Shown here in pieces: positions 7,010-13,625 of a stretch of 14,933 bases of DNA. Both the position numbers and the translations under genes were made by a program. Source of the DNA: Chloroflexota bacterium (GTDB lineage: Bacteria; Chloroflexota; Anaerolineae; Anaerolineales; Villigracilaceae). The DNA lies in NCBI GenBank assembly GCA_021796315.1, contig JAJYOH010000080.1, positions 1 to 14,933 of the forward strand, given 5' to 3'. Below the pieces are notes generated by a model. It saw only the letters and a program-made list of their open reading frames with translations, made no database searches and was not told the origin of the DNA. Every line of letters starts with the position of its first letter. Positions within the stretch are counted from its first letter, which is position 1.

Positions 7010-7390
7010 ATGAAGAATCTCACCGGGAAACAAATCGTGATCATCGTCGGCGTGCTCGCGACCGCGCTTTTACATTTGGGTGCGGCGTTTGATAAAGTAC
7101 TTTTCCCAGGCGGCCCCGATCCGCTGTTTACATTGAACGGGCTTGGATATTTGGGTTTGCTCGGCGCGTTCTTTCTGCCCATCCCATTTTTTCAACAACA
7201 ACATAAATTGGTTTGGTGGGCGCTCTTCGTTTATATCATCGTCACGATCATCGCCTGGCTCTTCATTTGGGTCGGCCTCAACGTGATCGCGCAGGGCGTG
7301 CCGTTCTTCAGCCACGATTCACTTTACGGCGTCCCGGCCAAGATCATCGAAGTCATCCTGCTGATTTTATTGTGGCAGGAAAAGCCATAA
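7010..7390 (+). CDS. Small four-helix membrane protein, unknown
   Basis: 126 residues. Four hydrophobic stretches are visible at about 8-28, 43-61, 66-90 and 108-123. The N-terminus is basic, and a polar loop with FPGGPDP follows the first helix. I recognise no motif for a transporter or enzyme. The ATG has a strong AAAGGAGA site 7 nt upstream, so translation is likely. It lies 52 nt after the flippase-like gene and 31 nt before the MDR gene, all on the same strand, so it may belong to either transcript. Confidence 0.75.
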   Translation: MKNLTGKQIVIIVGVLATALLHLGAAFDKVLFPGGPDPLFTLNGLGYLGLLGAFFLPIPFFQQQHKLVWWALFVYIIVTIIAWLFIWVGLNVIAQGVPFFSHDSLYGVPAKIIEVILLILLWQEKP

Positions 7391-7421
7391 AGAAAAGCAA
7401 TAAACGGGGATAAATAAATTC

Positions 7422-8438
7422 ATGAACCGAAAGACTTTATACTTTACGGCACCCGGCGAGGTGGAACTCCGCGAGGAATCTTTGCCAACCCTTGGCGCGG
7501 ACGAAATTCTGGTCGAGACGATTTGCTCCGCGATCAGCGCGGGGACTGAGATGCTGATCTATCAAGGCCGCTTCCCGCGTGACGTCGAAACGGATTCCGT
7601 TATCTCGACTTTGCGCAGCGACTTCAAGTATCCGCTGGCATATGGTTATGCAGCGGTCGGCAAAGTGGTAGACATTGGGAAAGCCGTCAATAAAAACTGG
7701 AAAGATAAATTTGTGTTTTCTTTTCAACCACATACGTCGCATTTCATTGCAACCACTGATTGTCTTTTTCCAGTTCCCGAATCCATTTCCTGTGAAACAG
7801 CTTGCTTTCTTCCAAACATGGAAACCGCTGTCAATTTGGTTCAGGATGCCGCTCCAATCCTCGGCGAACGTGTGATAGTCTTCGGTCAGGGCGTGATCGG
7901 ACTTTTGACCACTGCCCTGCTCCGCGAATTTCCACTCGAAGCGCTCGTCACTGCGGATTGTTATGACCTCCGCCGCGAAACTTCGTTGAAACTTGGTGTC
8001 TCTGATTCTCTTGATCCCGCGGCAAATGATTTTCGCAATCAAGCCAGCGCGTATTTGAAAACCGGCGCAGACCTGACATTTGAACTTTCCGGCTCACCGT
8101 CCGCGTTGGACGATGCCATCACCATCACAACCTTCAGCGGACGAATCGTCATCGGCTCATGGTACGGCGAAAAACGCACAGTACTTAATTTGGGCGGCGC
8201 ATTCCATCGTTCGCGAATCAGATTGATCTCATCGCAAGTCAGCACCATCGCGCCGGAATTGTCTGGCCGTTGGGACAAAGCTCGCAGATTCGATATTGCC
8301 TGGAACGCGCTCAAACGAATCAAACCGGAGAAATGGATTACGCATCGCTTTACGCCCGAAATGGCCAGCGAGGCATACAACCTGTTAAATACAAATCCGC
8401 AAGAGACAATGCAGGTTTTGCTAAATTTTAACCCATGA
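7422..8438 (+). CDS. Medium-chain dehydrogenase/reductase (MDR) oxidoreductase, no catalytic-zinc Cys
   Basis: 338 residues. The N-terminal GroES-like domain runs from 1 to about 145, and the Rossmann domain begins with VIVFGQGVIG (GxGxxG at 155-160), indicating NAD(P)H. Where zinc alcohol dehydrogenases have CGxCGxD, this protein has CSAISAGTEM (35-44), a signature of the subfamily that includes BchC-like and related MDR proteins. It is probably a zinc-independent reductase. Its last base pairs overlap the next gene (ATGA), which shows tight coupling to the ComB-like gene and, downstream, to the PTPS-like and glycosyltransferase genes. The substrate is unknown; reduction of a side chain on a pterin-like molecule is a guess from context. 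Confidence 0.85.
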   Translation: MNRKTLYFTAPGEVELREESLPTLGADEILVETICSAISAGTEMLIYQGRFPRDVETDSVISTLRSDFKYPLAYGYAAVGKVVDIGKAVNKNWKDKFVFSFQPHTSHFIATTDCLFPVPESISCETACFLPNMETAVNLVQDAAPILGERVIVFGQGVIGLLTTALLREFPLEALVTADCYDLRRETSLKLGVSDSLDPAANDFRNQASAYLKTGADLTFELSGSPSALDDAITITTFSGRIVIGSWYGEKRTVLNLGGAFHRSRIRLISSQVSTIAPELSGRWDKARRFDIAWNALKRIKPEKWITHRFTPEMASEAYNLLNTNPQETMQVLLNFNP

Positions 8439-9122
8439 ATTTCTGCTATTGCGATCTTGAAACTTGCCACGAAGCAACTGGGATGGTTGTGGCAATTGAC
8501 GTCATCCGCGCATTTACAAATGCCGCATTCATTTTTTTCACGCGGCGCAAAACAAATATATCCCGTAAGCACGGTGGACGAAGCATTGAAACTCAAAGCG
8601 CAGATTCCAAACTCACTGGCTTGCGGTGAGGTGGGCGGTTTGCCACCAGATGGCTTTGATTTTGGAAATTCTCCCGCTCAAACAAAAGTCCTAGATTTGA
8701 GCGACAGAATAATTATCCAACGCACCGGCGCGGGGACGCAAGGTATTGTTCGCAGCGTAAATGCAGAAGTCATGATTGCGGCAAGTTTTGTTGTTGCAAA
8801 TGCCACCGTGAAATGTATTCAGAACTACGCACCGAAGTCCGTCACTTTTGTAATAACAGGCAAAACAGAAGATGGAAGAGGCGATGAAGACTTTGCATGT
8901 GCTAATTATCTCGAGTCCTTGCTTAAAGGTCAGAGGCCCAACCCTGCTTCCTACATCGAGCGTGTGTTTAAATCCTTGGATGCCTCGATGCGCCTCGACC
9001 CAAACCAGCCTGCCTTTCCACGATCCGATCTTGATCTTTGCACGCAGATTGATGCTTTTGACTTTGTCATGGCCGTCACCAAAGAAAACGGATATCAAGT
9101 CATGCGCGCTATGAAATTGTGA
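8435..9122 (+). CDS. ComB-like (COG2045, 2-phosphosulfolactate phosphatase family) protein with apparent frameshift
   Basis: The coding sequence starts at ATG 8435, overlapping the MDR stop by 4 nt, and ends at TGA 9120-9122. The first part reads ETCHEATGMVVAIDVIRAFTN, the ComB N-terminus with its metal/active-site Asp. Past the T7 tract at 8532-8538, the family sequence continues only in the next frame: RGAKQIYP, then ACGEVGG, FDFGNSPAQ and RTGAGTQGIV. With six T the two parts join smoothly as AFIFSRGAK. The downstream frame can be read as a 221-aa ORF from TTG 8457, but its first ~27 residues are out-of-frame nonsense. ComB removes phosphate from 2-phosphosulfolactate in coenzyme M synthesis; the wide bacterial family has no settled role. 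Whether the gene is broken or the base is a sequencing error cannot be seen. Confidence 0.8.
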
Positions 9123-9136
9123 GGAGGAAGAAGGAA

Positions 9137-9523
9137 ATGTACACTCTTGCTGTCCGCCGCGATTTTATTGCCCGCCACTTTTTGATCGGCGGAAATTGGG
9201 GGCCAGAAAATCTTCCCAACTCGCATCATTACGTTCTCGAACTTCAACTCGAAGGGAAAGAACTTGACCAGCATGGTTATCTCGTTGACATTGTGGATGT
9301 CGAAAAACATTTAGACGAAGTCGTTCATCATTACAAAGAAAACATGCTGAACGAGCTGGAGGAATTCAAAGGTTTGAATCCGTCGCTTGAACATTTTGCG
9401 TGCATTTTGGCAACATCATTGAACGAACGCATCAAAGCAAAAAACATTTCGACTCTGCGCGTCATCGTATGGGAAAATGATTCCGCGTGGGCGGCTTATT
9501 CGGTTCAAAGGTTGGAAGGTTAG
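9137..9523 (+). CDS. 6-pyruvoyl-tetrahydropterin synthase / QueD-like T-fold protein, divergent active site
   Basis: 128 residues from ATG 9137, chosen over GTG 9119 because the GAGGAGGAAGAAGG site lies between them. The T-fold is recognisable by RDFIARHFL (first zinc-type His, H14), NSHHYVLELQLEG, DQHGYLVDI, VVHHYKENML, NPSLEHFA and the terminal VIVWEN with its conserved substrate-binding Glu. Compared with E. coli QueD (CGRLHGH; LDHHY), the catalytic Cys aligns with Glu, the first His of HxH with Asn, and the Asp before HHY with Val. Family members convert dihydroneopterin triphosphate to 6-pyruvoyl, 6-carboxy or 6-hydroxymethyl pterins; this one may do different chemistry. It starts 14 nt after the ComB-like gene. 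Its last codons lie inside a period-8 repeat. Confidence 0.85.
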   Translation: MYTLAVRRDFIARHFLIGGNWGPENLPNSHHYVLELQLEGKELDQHGYLVDIVDVEKHLDEVVHHYKENMLNELEEFKGLNPSLEHFACILATSLNERIKAKNISTLRVIVWENDSAWAAYSVQRLEG

Positions 9524-9579
9524 CAGGTTAGCAGGTTGGCAAGCTACGTGCCAATCTTTCAACATTCAAACCTTCCAAC
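9502..9579 (+). repeat. Period-8 tandem repeat facing its inverted copy
   Basis: Five 8-nt units of the form GGTTnnnn run from 9502 to 9541 (GGTTCAAA, GGTTGGAA, GGTTAGCA twice, GGTTGGCA). From 9549 to 9579 the complementary strand shows the same period. GTTGGAAGGTT (9511-9521) pairs with AACCTTCCAAC (9569-9579), and TTGGCA (9536-9541) with TGCCAA (9549-9554). It spans the end of the PTPS-like gene and the gap before the glycosyltransferase. Confidence 0.75.
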
Positions 9580-9582
9580 TCG

Positions 9583-10647
9583 ATGAAAATCGGCTTGATT
9601 ATTTACGGCTCATTGGACACGATGAGTGGCGGTTATCTTTATGATCGCAAATTAGTCGAATATCTTCGTGGGCAGGGTGACACAGTTGAGATTATTTCTT
9701 TGCCCTGGCGAAATTACTTTTCCCATCTCACCGATAATTTTCATTTCCGTCTTCCGCGCGGCTTTGACGTTTTGATTGAAGACGAGTTGAATCATCCATC
9801 ATTGCTCACTGCCAATTTGCAATCACATCTTTATCCGGTTGTTAGTCTCGTTCATAATCTGCGATCGTCTGAAAAAAGACCGGGATGGCAAAACGTTTTT
9901 TATCGAACCATTGAAAGGCGTTATCTCAAAACCGTGGATGGTTTTATTTTTAATTCGACGGCTACGCGCGGCGCAGTTTTGTCATTGATTGGCGATAACA
10001 AACCCTACAGCATCGCCACACCCGGCGGCGACCGCCTCGGCACGTTGACCCCGGAGCGGGTCCGTGCGCGAGCAGCCGAACTTGGACCTTTGCGTTTGCT
10101 GTTCCTTGCCAACGTCATCCCACTTAAAGGATTACATATTTTATTGGAGGCGGTTAGCTTTCAGCGACTAGCGGTTAACGTTGATGTAGTTGGTTCAATG
10201 ACCGTTGATTCTAAATATGCCAACGAGATGAAGAAACTTGTCATCGTCCACGGTCTATCGTCCATCGTCCGTTTTCACGGCATCTTGGACGGCGATGGAC
10301 TTGTCGAAAAACTTCACCAAGCACAAGTTCTTGTCATTCCGTCGTTCTATGAAGGTTTTGGAATTTCGTTTCTTGAAGGAATGGCATTTGGACTGCCAGC
10401 CATTGGCATAACCGCTGGCGCGATTCCACAACTTATCACAGATGGTGAAAATGGATTCTTGATAAAGCCAGGCGATTCAGAAACACTGGCAAAACATTTA
10501 CAAGAACTTGCATCCGACCGCGAACTGCTAACACGCCTCTCGCTCAATGCACGCCAACGATTCGATGAATTCCCAACATGGGAGCAATCGGCAAAATCAA
10601 TTCGTGGTTTCTTGTTAAAAATGACTGCATCAAACAAAAAAAACTAG
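9583..10647 (+). CDS. GT4-family glycosyltransferase
   Basis: 354 residues with the GT-B fold of family GT4. The N-terminal acceptor domain begins MKIGLIIYGSLDTMSGGY (Gly-rich loop at 15-17). The C-terminal nucleotide-sugar domain shows LLFLANVIPLKGL (172-184; K182 typical), the PSFYEGFGISFLEGMA segment with the EX7E pair E257/E265, and the ending NARQRF...WEQSA. It transfers a sugar from an NDP-sugar to an unknown acceptor with retention of configuration. The ATG has no Shine-Dalgarno site and directly follows the period-8 inverted repeat. It may belong with the MDR/ComB-like/PTPS-like run. The coding sequence contains two period-7 tracts at residues 190-201 and 221-229. It converges with and overlaps the DUF92 gene by 18 nt. 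Confidence 0.92.
   Translation: MKIGLIIYGSLDTMSGGYLYDRKLVEYLRGQGDTVEIISLPWRNYFSHLTDNFHFRLPRGFDVLIEDELNHPSLLTANLQSHLYPVVSLVHNLRSSEKRPGWQNVFYRTIERRYLKTVDGFIFNSTATRGAVLSLIGDNKPYSIATPGGDRLGTLTPERVRARAAELGPLRLLFLANVIPLKGLHILLEAVSFQRLAVNVDVVGSMTVDSKYANEMKKLVIVHGLSSIVRFHGILDGDGLVEKLHQAQVLVIPSFYEGFGISFLEGMAFGLPAIGITAGAIPQLITDGENGFLIKPGDSETLAKHLQELASDRELLTRLSLNARQRFDEFPTWEQSAKSIRGFLLKMTASNKKN
10151..10185 (+). repeat. Degenerate period-7 repeat inside the glycosyltransferase gene, tract 1
   Basis: Five heptads with C at position 1 and mostly TAG/TCAG endings: CGGTTAG, CTTTCAG, CGACTAG, CGGTTAA, CGTTGAT. The tract encodes a linker-like part of the Rossmann domain just after helix KGLHILLEA. Confidence 0.5.
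10243..10270 (+). repeat. Period-7 repeat inside the glycosyltransferase gene, tract 2
   Basis: Four clear heptads: ATCGTCC, ACGGTCT, ATCGTCC, ATCGTCC. They encode IVHGLSSIV, the loop before a conserved strand. Three of the four units are identical. Confidence 0.65.
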
Positions 10648-11430
10648 CAAGGCAACCAAAACTCCAAACGTCCCACACGCAAAATTGACCCAGTCGTTAT
10701 CCAGCCATTTCCAGCCGCGGATGTGAACGGTTTCCGTTCCACATGTATGCAGCGGGTGTTTCTCTGTTTCCTTTTTGTCAGTCGGACAATAATACATGGC
10801 TTGAACAGTCGCACCGAGGAAAGAGTCAAACAGAGAGCCAAGCAAACCCGCAAATGTTATAAGCAAGAATGTTGGAAAGAAGGGAGAAGAAAGAGGAGAA
10901 AGCCACGCGGCCAATAGCGCGATAACGGCGGAACCCAAAAGCGCCGCGCCCGTTCCAAATAACGAGACGCCGCCCGAAGTCCCTTTTTCGACGCGCTTTC
11001 GCAAATCGGTGATGACGCGCGGCAGAGTCGGATTCAACACGCCGAGTTCGGTCGCCCATGTGTCAGCGTTGACAGAAGCCAACGCAGCCGCGAATCCGAT
11101 CCAAGCCCAGGATGATGCGGGAAAGATAAAATGCAGTAAAACAAAAGCGGTCGCGACACCGCCGTTCCCAAAAACCTGACCCGCGTCGCGTTGTCCACCT
11201 TTGGAAAATTTTTCATCGAGATTGCGCTTGCGATTTTTGAAGGCGTGCGTCAATACTGAGGAAGAAATAAAAAACGCAAGCAAAAGAACAGCCCATTGCC
11301 ATCCACCGAGTCCAAAGATAACTGTCCCAACAAATCCCGCGGCGACCGCACCACTCTTGCTCAAGCTGCGGACGCAATACGCGGCATACGCAACGATGAC
11401 TGCCAGAATGAAGCCGAGGAATAGCTGCAT
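10630..11430 (-). CDS. DUF92 / TIGR00297 family membrane protein (VTE6-like)
   Basis: 266 residues with about six or seven membrane helices (2-20, 28-60, 91-106, 107-122, 155-177, 185-207, 250-265). The family signatures are present: KGGQRDAGQVFGNGG (77-91), NADTWATELG (121-130), the loop KGTSGGVSLFGT (149-160), SLFDSFLGATVQ (199-210) and NDWVNFACG (245-253). The plant relative VTE6 phosphorylates phytyl phosphate, and bacterial members may act on isoprenoid phosphates; this is known for the family only in plants. The start is 3 nt after the stop of the PH-domain gene on the same strand, indicating co-transcription. The last 18 nt overlap the convergent glycosyltransferase gene. Confidence 0.88.
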   Translation of the reverse strand: MQLFLGFILAVIVAYAAYCVRSLSKSGAVAAGFVGTVIFGLGGWQWAVLLLAFFISSSVLTHAFKNRKRNLDEKFSKGGQRDAGQVFGNGGVATAFVLLHFIFPASSWAWIGFAAALASVNADTWATELGVLNPTLPRVITDLRKRVEKGTSGGVSLFGTGAALLGSAVIALLAAWLSPLSSPFFPTFLLITFAGLLGSLFDSFLGATVQAMYYCPTDKKETEKHPLHTCGTETVHIRGWKWLDNDWVNFACGTFGVLVALLVFFV

Positions 11431-11433
11431 TAA

Positions 11434-12339
11434 CTAAACCGGTGTAGTGATGATGAACAGCACGGCGATCAGAAAAAGGAGACTCGCCAGCGCGCCTGAG
11501 ATCCATAGAAGAATTGACAGCACGCGTTGTTTCTGCCAGCGATAAAAATATAAACCGATTACCCACCCACCCAGCGAAAGGAATGTACTGACAAGCGGCA
11601 GGAGAATCAGTTGAGCGGATGGCACAGCATCTGGAGTCTGATCGGGACGAAGACCGAGTGCCACGCGCGGAAAAGTTGGGATCAACAAGCTTATCCACGC
11701 AAACAAACCGATGTTCAAGAACAAAGTCATCAACCAGAGATAACGCGTCAAGCCGGACTCCCATGCCTGTGTTACAACAGACGATGGGTACACTGACTTC
11801 GCTTCGGCAGGAGTCAAACTTCCGAGTTCGATGGCACGCGCAAAAGTCTGCGTGAAATCTGCTGGGCGCGCGGGGGAAATCGCGTATACGCGTTTCGCCG
11901 TCGCAACAAGTAAAAGATTCTTTCGATCACTTGCCATGAACTCGACGATGCCCAAATCCGGATGCCGATTCAAGCCGAGGATCGCGCCGGCCATCGGCAT
12001 GGGAGGCAGTCGAAGCGGATGCGTAAGATCGCCTACCGGCCGCACCCATTCGATGTCGGTCAGCGGAATATCTTCATCGCGCAACCCCCAGCGCAGCTCG
12101 AGGCTATCGCGGTCAAGGATGTATTCCGCGTGCAGAAGTGAATAAGCGCGATAGCCAAATAAAGGAGCAGGTGCAAAAGCAATCAGGCTAATCAGCAGGT
12201 AGATAACGAAGTTCGGACCAACATCTGCACGTGTCAGATTGAAAAATCCCCAACCAGAAATCGCCAGGAAAATAACCAGCAGGATTCCGTGAAGGAGGAT
12301 GCCGTTTCGTTTGGATGGAGGAAAAAGACCGGTGTTCAT
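11434..12339 (-). CDS. Membrane protein with bacterial PH-like domain
   Basis: 301 residues from ATG 12339; a GTG at 12354 would add five residues but lies inside an inverted repeat, so the ATG is preferred. Two membrane helices lie at about residues 13-33 and 43-65. They are followed by a bacterial PH-like domain (about 66-165) with the pattern AEYILDRDSLELRWGLRDEDIPLTDIEWV, then three helices at about 198-220, 240-266 and 276-300. Bacterial PH domains occur in many membrane proteins of unknown function. It sits 3 nt upstream of the DUF92 gene and 87 nt downstream of the aminotransferase, on the same strand. No enzymatic residue is evident. Confidence 0.8.
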   Translation of the reverse strand: MNTGLFPPSKRNGILLHGILLVIFLAISGWGFFNLTRADVGPNFVIYLLISLIAFAPAPLFGYRAYSLLHAEYILDRDSLELRWGLRDEDIPLTDIEWVRPVGDLTHPLRLPPMPMAGAILGLNRHPDLGIVEFMASDRKNLLLVATAKRVYAISPARPADFTQTFARAIELGSLTPAEAKSVYPSSVVTQAWESGLTRYLWLMTLFLNIGLFAWISLLIPTFPRVALGLRPDQTPDAVPSAQLILLPLVSTFLSLGGWVIGLYFYRWQKQRVLSILLWISGALASLLFLIAVLFIITTPV

Positions 12340-12351
12340 AAATCTATTTGT

Positions 12352-12418
12352 CACTCTAAGGGAGCAAAACGACCGAAGAGTCTCTGTCGCTTTGCGGCGG
12401 GATTCTTCGCTCAGAGTG
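12352..12418. repeat. Nested inverted-repeat element
   Basis: The outer arms are CACTCT (12352-12357) and AGAGTG (12413-12418); GAGC (12362-12365) pairs with GCTC (12409-12412), and CGAAGA (12374-12379) with TCTTCG (12404-12409), in part as alternatives. It fills the gap between the aminotransferase and the PH-domain gene. It could be an mRNA processing or termination hairpin, but it has no T tract. Confidence 0.5.
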
Positions 12419-12426
12419 GATCGTGG

Positions 12427-13602
12427 TTATACTTTCGTCAATTCCTCGCGGATCGTCTTACAAACTTCTTCCACTTGCGCTTCGGTCATCACGCCAGAGA
12501 ATGGCAATGCCAATCCGCGTTTGCCCAAATCTTCTGTAATAGGAAAATCGCCTTCGCGATAGCCAAAACGTTCAACCATATACGGCTGCAAATGGATCGG
12601 CAGAAAATATGGCCGCACCGGAATGCCGCGTTTATCCAGACGTTTCGCCAACGCGTCGCGGTCAATCTTTGCATCAAAGCGGACAACATACACAAACCAT
12701 GACATGCGTGTCGTGAATGGTTCGATCACAGGCGGCTCGACGCCAGGAATTTCACTCAATCGTTCCGTGTACCAATTTGCAACTTGATCGCGCTTATCCA
12801 ACAACTCATCCAGCCGCGACATCTGAATCGTTCCCAACGCGGCCGACATTTCATCAAGCCGATAATTGTATCCAAGATATGTATGTTGCAGCCAAGTATC
12901 GCCGGGCGCGCGTCCCTGATTACGAAGCGCGCGCATCATGTCCGCAGCTTTATCGTCGCTCGTGATGACCACGCCACCTTCACCGGTTGTGATCTGTTTG
13001 TTCGGATAAAACGCAAACACAGCATAATCACCGAATGTTCCAGCGCGCTTGCCTTTATATTCTGCGCCAAGTGCCTCGCACGAATCTTCGATCATCTTGA
13101 TTTTGTAATCGTCCGCGACTTTTCGTATCGGATCGAGATCCGCAGGCTGACCAAAAACATCGACCGGAAGAATCGCTTTCAGCGTGCGCTTCGTGCCGGA
13201 CCCCTTGCGGGGCAGCCATTTGTCAGCCTTTTTCCCGCCCTCGACCAAATCCCGCGCCGCGTCCGCGACGAGTTGCGGATCAATATTCCCCGTCTTCGGA
13301 TTCACATCCACAAAAACCGGGACAGCATTTTCATACAACATCACATTCGACGATGCTACAAACGAGAATGGCGTCGTGATGACTAGATCGCCTTCACCGA
13401 TTCCTGCCGCGCGGACGCAGAGATGCAATCCCGTTGTTCCAGACGAAACACCAACCGCGTGTTTTGCTCCGGTCAAATAGCGAAACGATTTTTCGAAATC
13501 CAGAATCCAGTGACCCATGCTCAAGATGGGCGTGTTGAGAACGTTCTGAACCGCCTGACGTTCTGCATCGGTCAAGTCAGGGGAGGACATTGTTATTTGC
13601 AT
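12427..13602 (-). CDS. DegT/DnrJ/EryC1/StrS family PLP aminotransferase
   Basis: 391 residues, normal for the family. Key features are GVSSGTTGLHLCV (51-63) in the PLP phosphate region, D173 in IEDSCEALGAEY (pairs with the PLP nitrogen), and the Schiff-base Lys K202 in AFYPNKQITTGEGG (197-210). Near the C-terminus the substrate region RPYFLPIHLQPY is present. An insert of about 20 polar residues (about 119-140) precedes the usual KAILPVDVFGQ strand. Members transfer an amino group from Glu or Gln to a keto-sugar on an NDP-sugar, for surface glycans or antibiotics. The sugar cannot be told from the sequence, and no other sugar-pathway gene is adjacent. It begins 23 nt after the stop of the ProRS-like gene. 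Confidence 0.93.
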   Translation of the reverse strand: MQITMSSPDLTDAERQAVQNVLNTPILSMGHWILDFEKSFRYLTGAKHAVGVSSGTTGLHLCVRAAGIGEGDLVITTPFSFVASSNVMLYENAVPVFVDVNPKTGNIDPQLVADAARDLVEGGKKADKWLPRKGSGTKRTLKAILPVDVFGQPADLDPIRKVADDYKIKMIEDSCEALGAEYKGKRAGTFGDYAVFAFYPNKQITTGEGGVVITSDDKAADMMRALRNQGRAPGDTWLQHTYLGYNYRLDEMSAALGTIQMSRLDELLDKRDQVANWYTERLSEIPGVEPPVIEPFTTRMSWFVYVVRFDAKIDRDALAKRLDKRGIPVRPYFLPIHLQPYMVERFGYREGDFPITEDLGKRGLALPFSGVMTEAQVEEVCKTIREELTKV

Positions 13603-13625
13603 TTTTAGTCTCGTGGTCGAATAGT

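Noticed and set aside
7437..8042. 201-aa reverse ORF opposite the MDR gene
   Set aside because: The MDR frame carries the Rossmann motif and family signatures; the reverse frame has none.
8435..9122. Coenzyme M biosynthesis pathway
   Set aside because: Only a COG2045 homologue is present; no ComA, ComC or ComDE-like gene is visible and the family is widespread in bacteria without coenzyme M.
10630..10647. Overlap of the convergent glycosyltransferase and DUF92 genes as evidence of a mis-called end
   Set aside because: Both proteins have family-typical C-termini; an 18-nt convergent overlap is ordinary.
13184..13480. 98-aa + strand ORF within the aminotransferase gene
   Set aside because: It is the antisense shadow of a conserved DegT-family gene, with no protein features.
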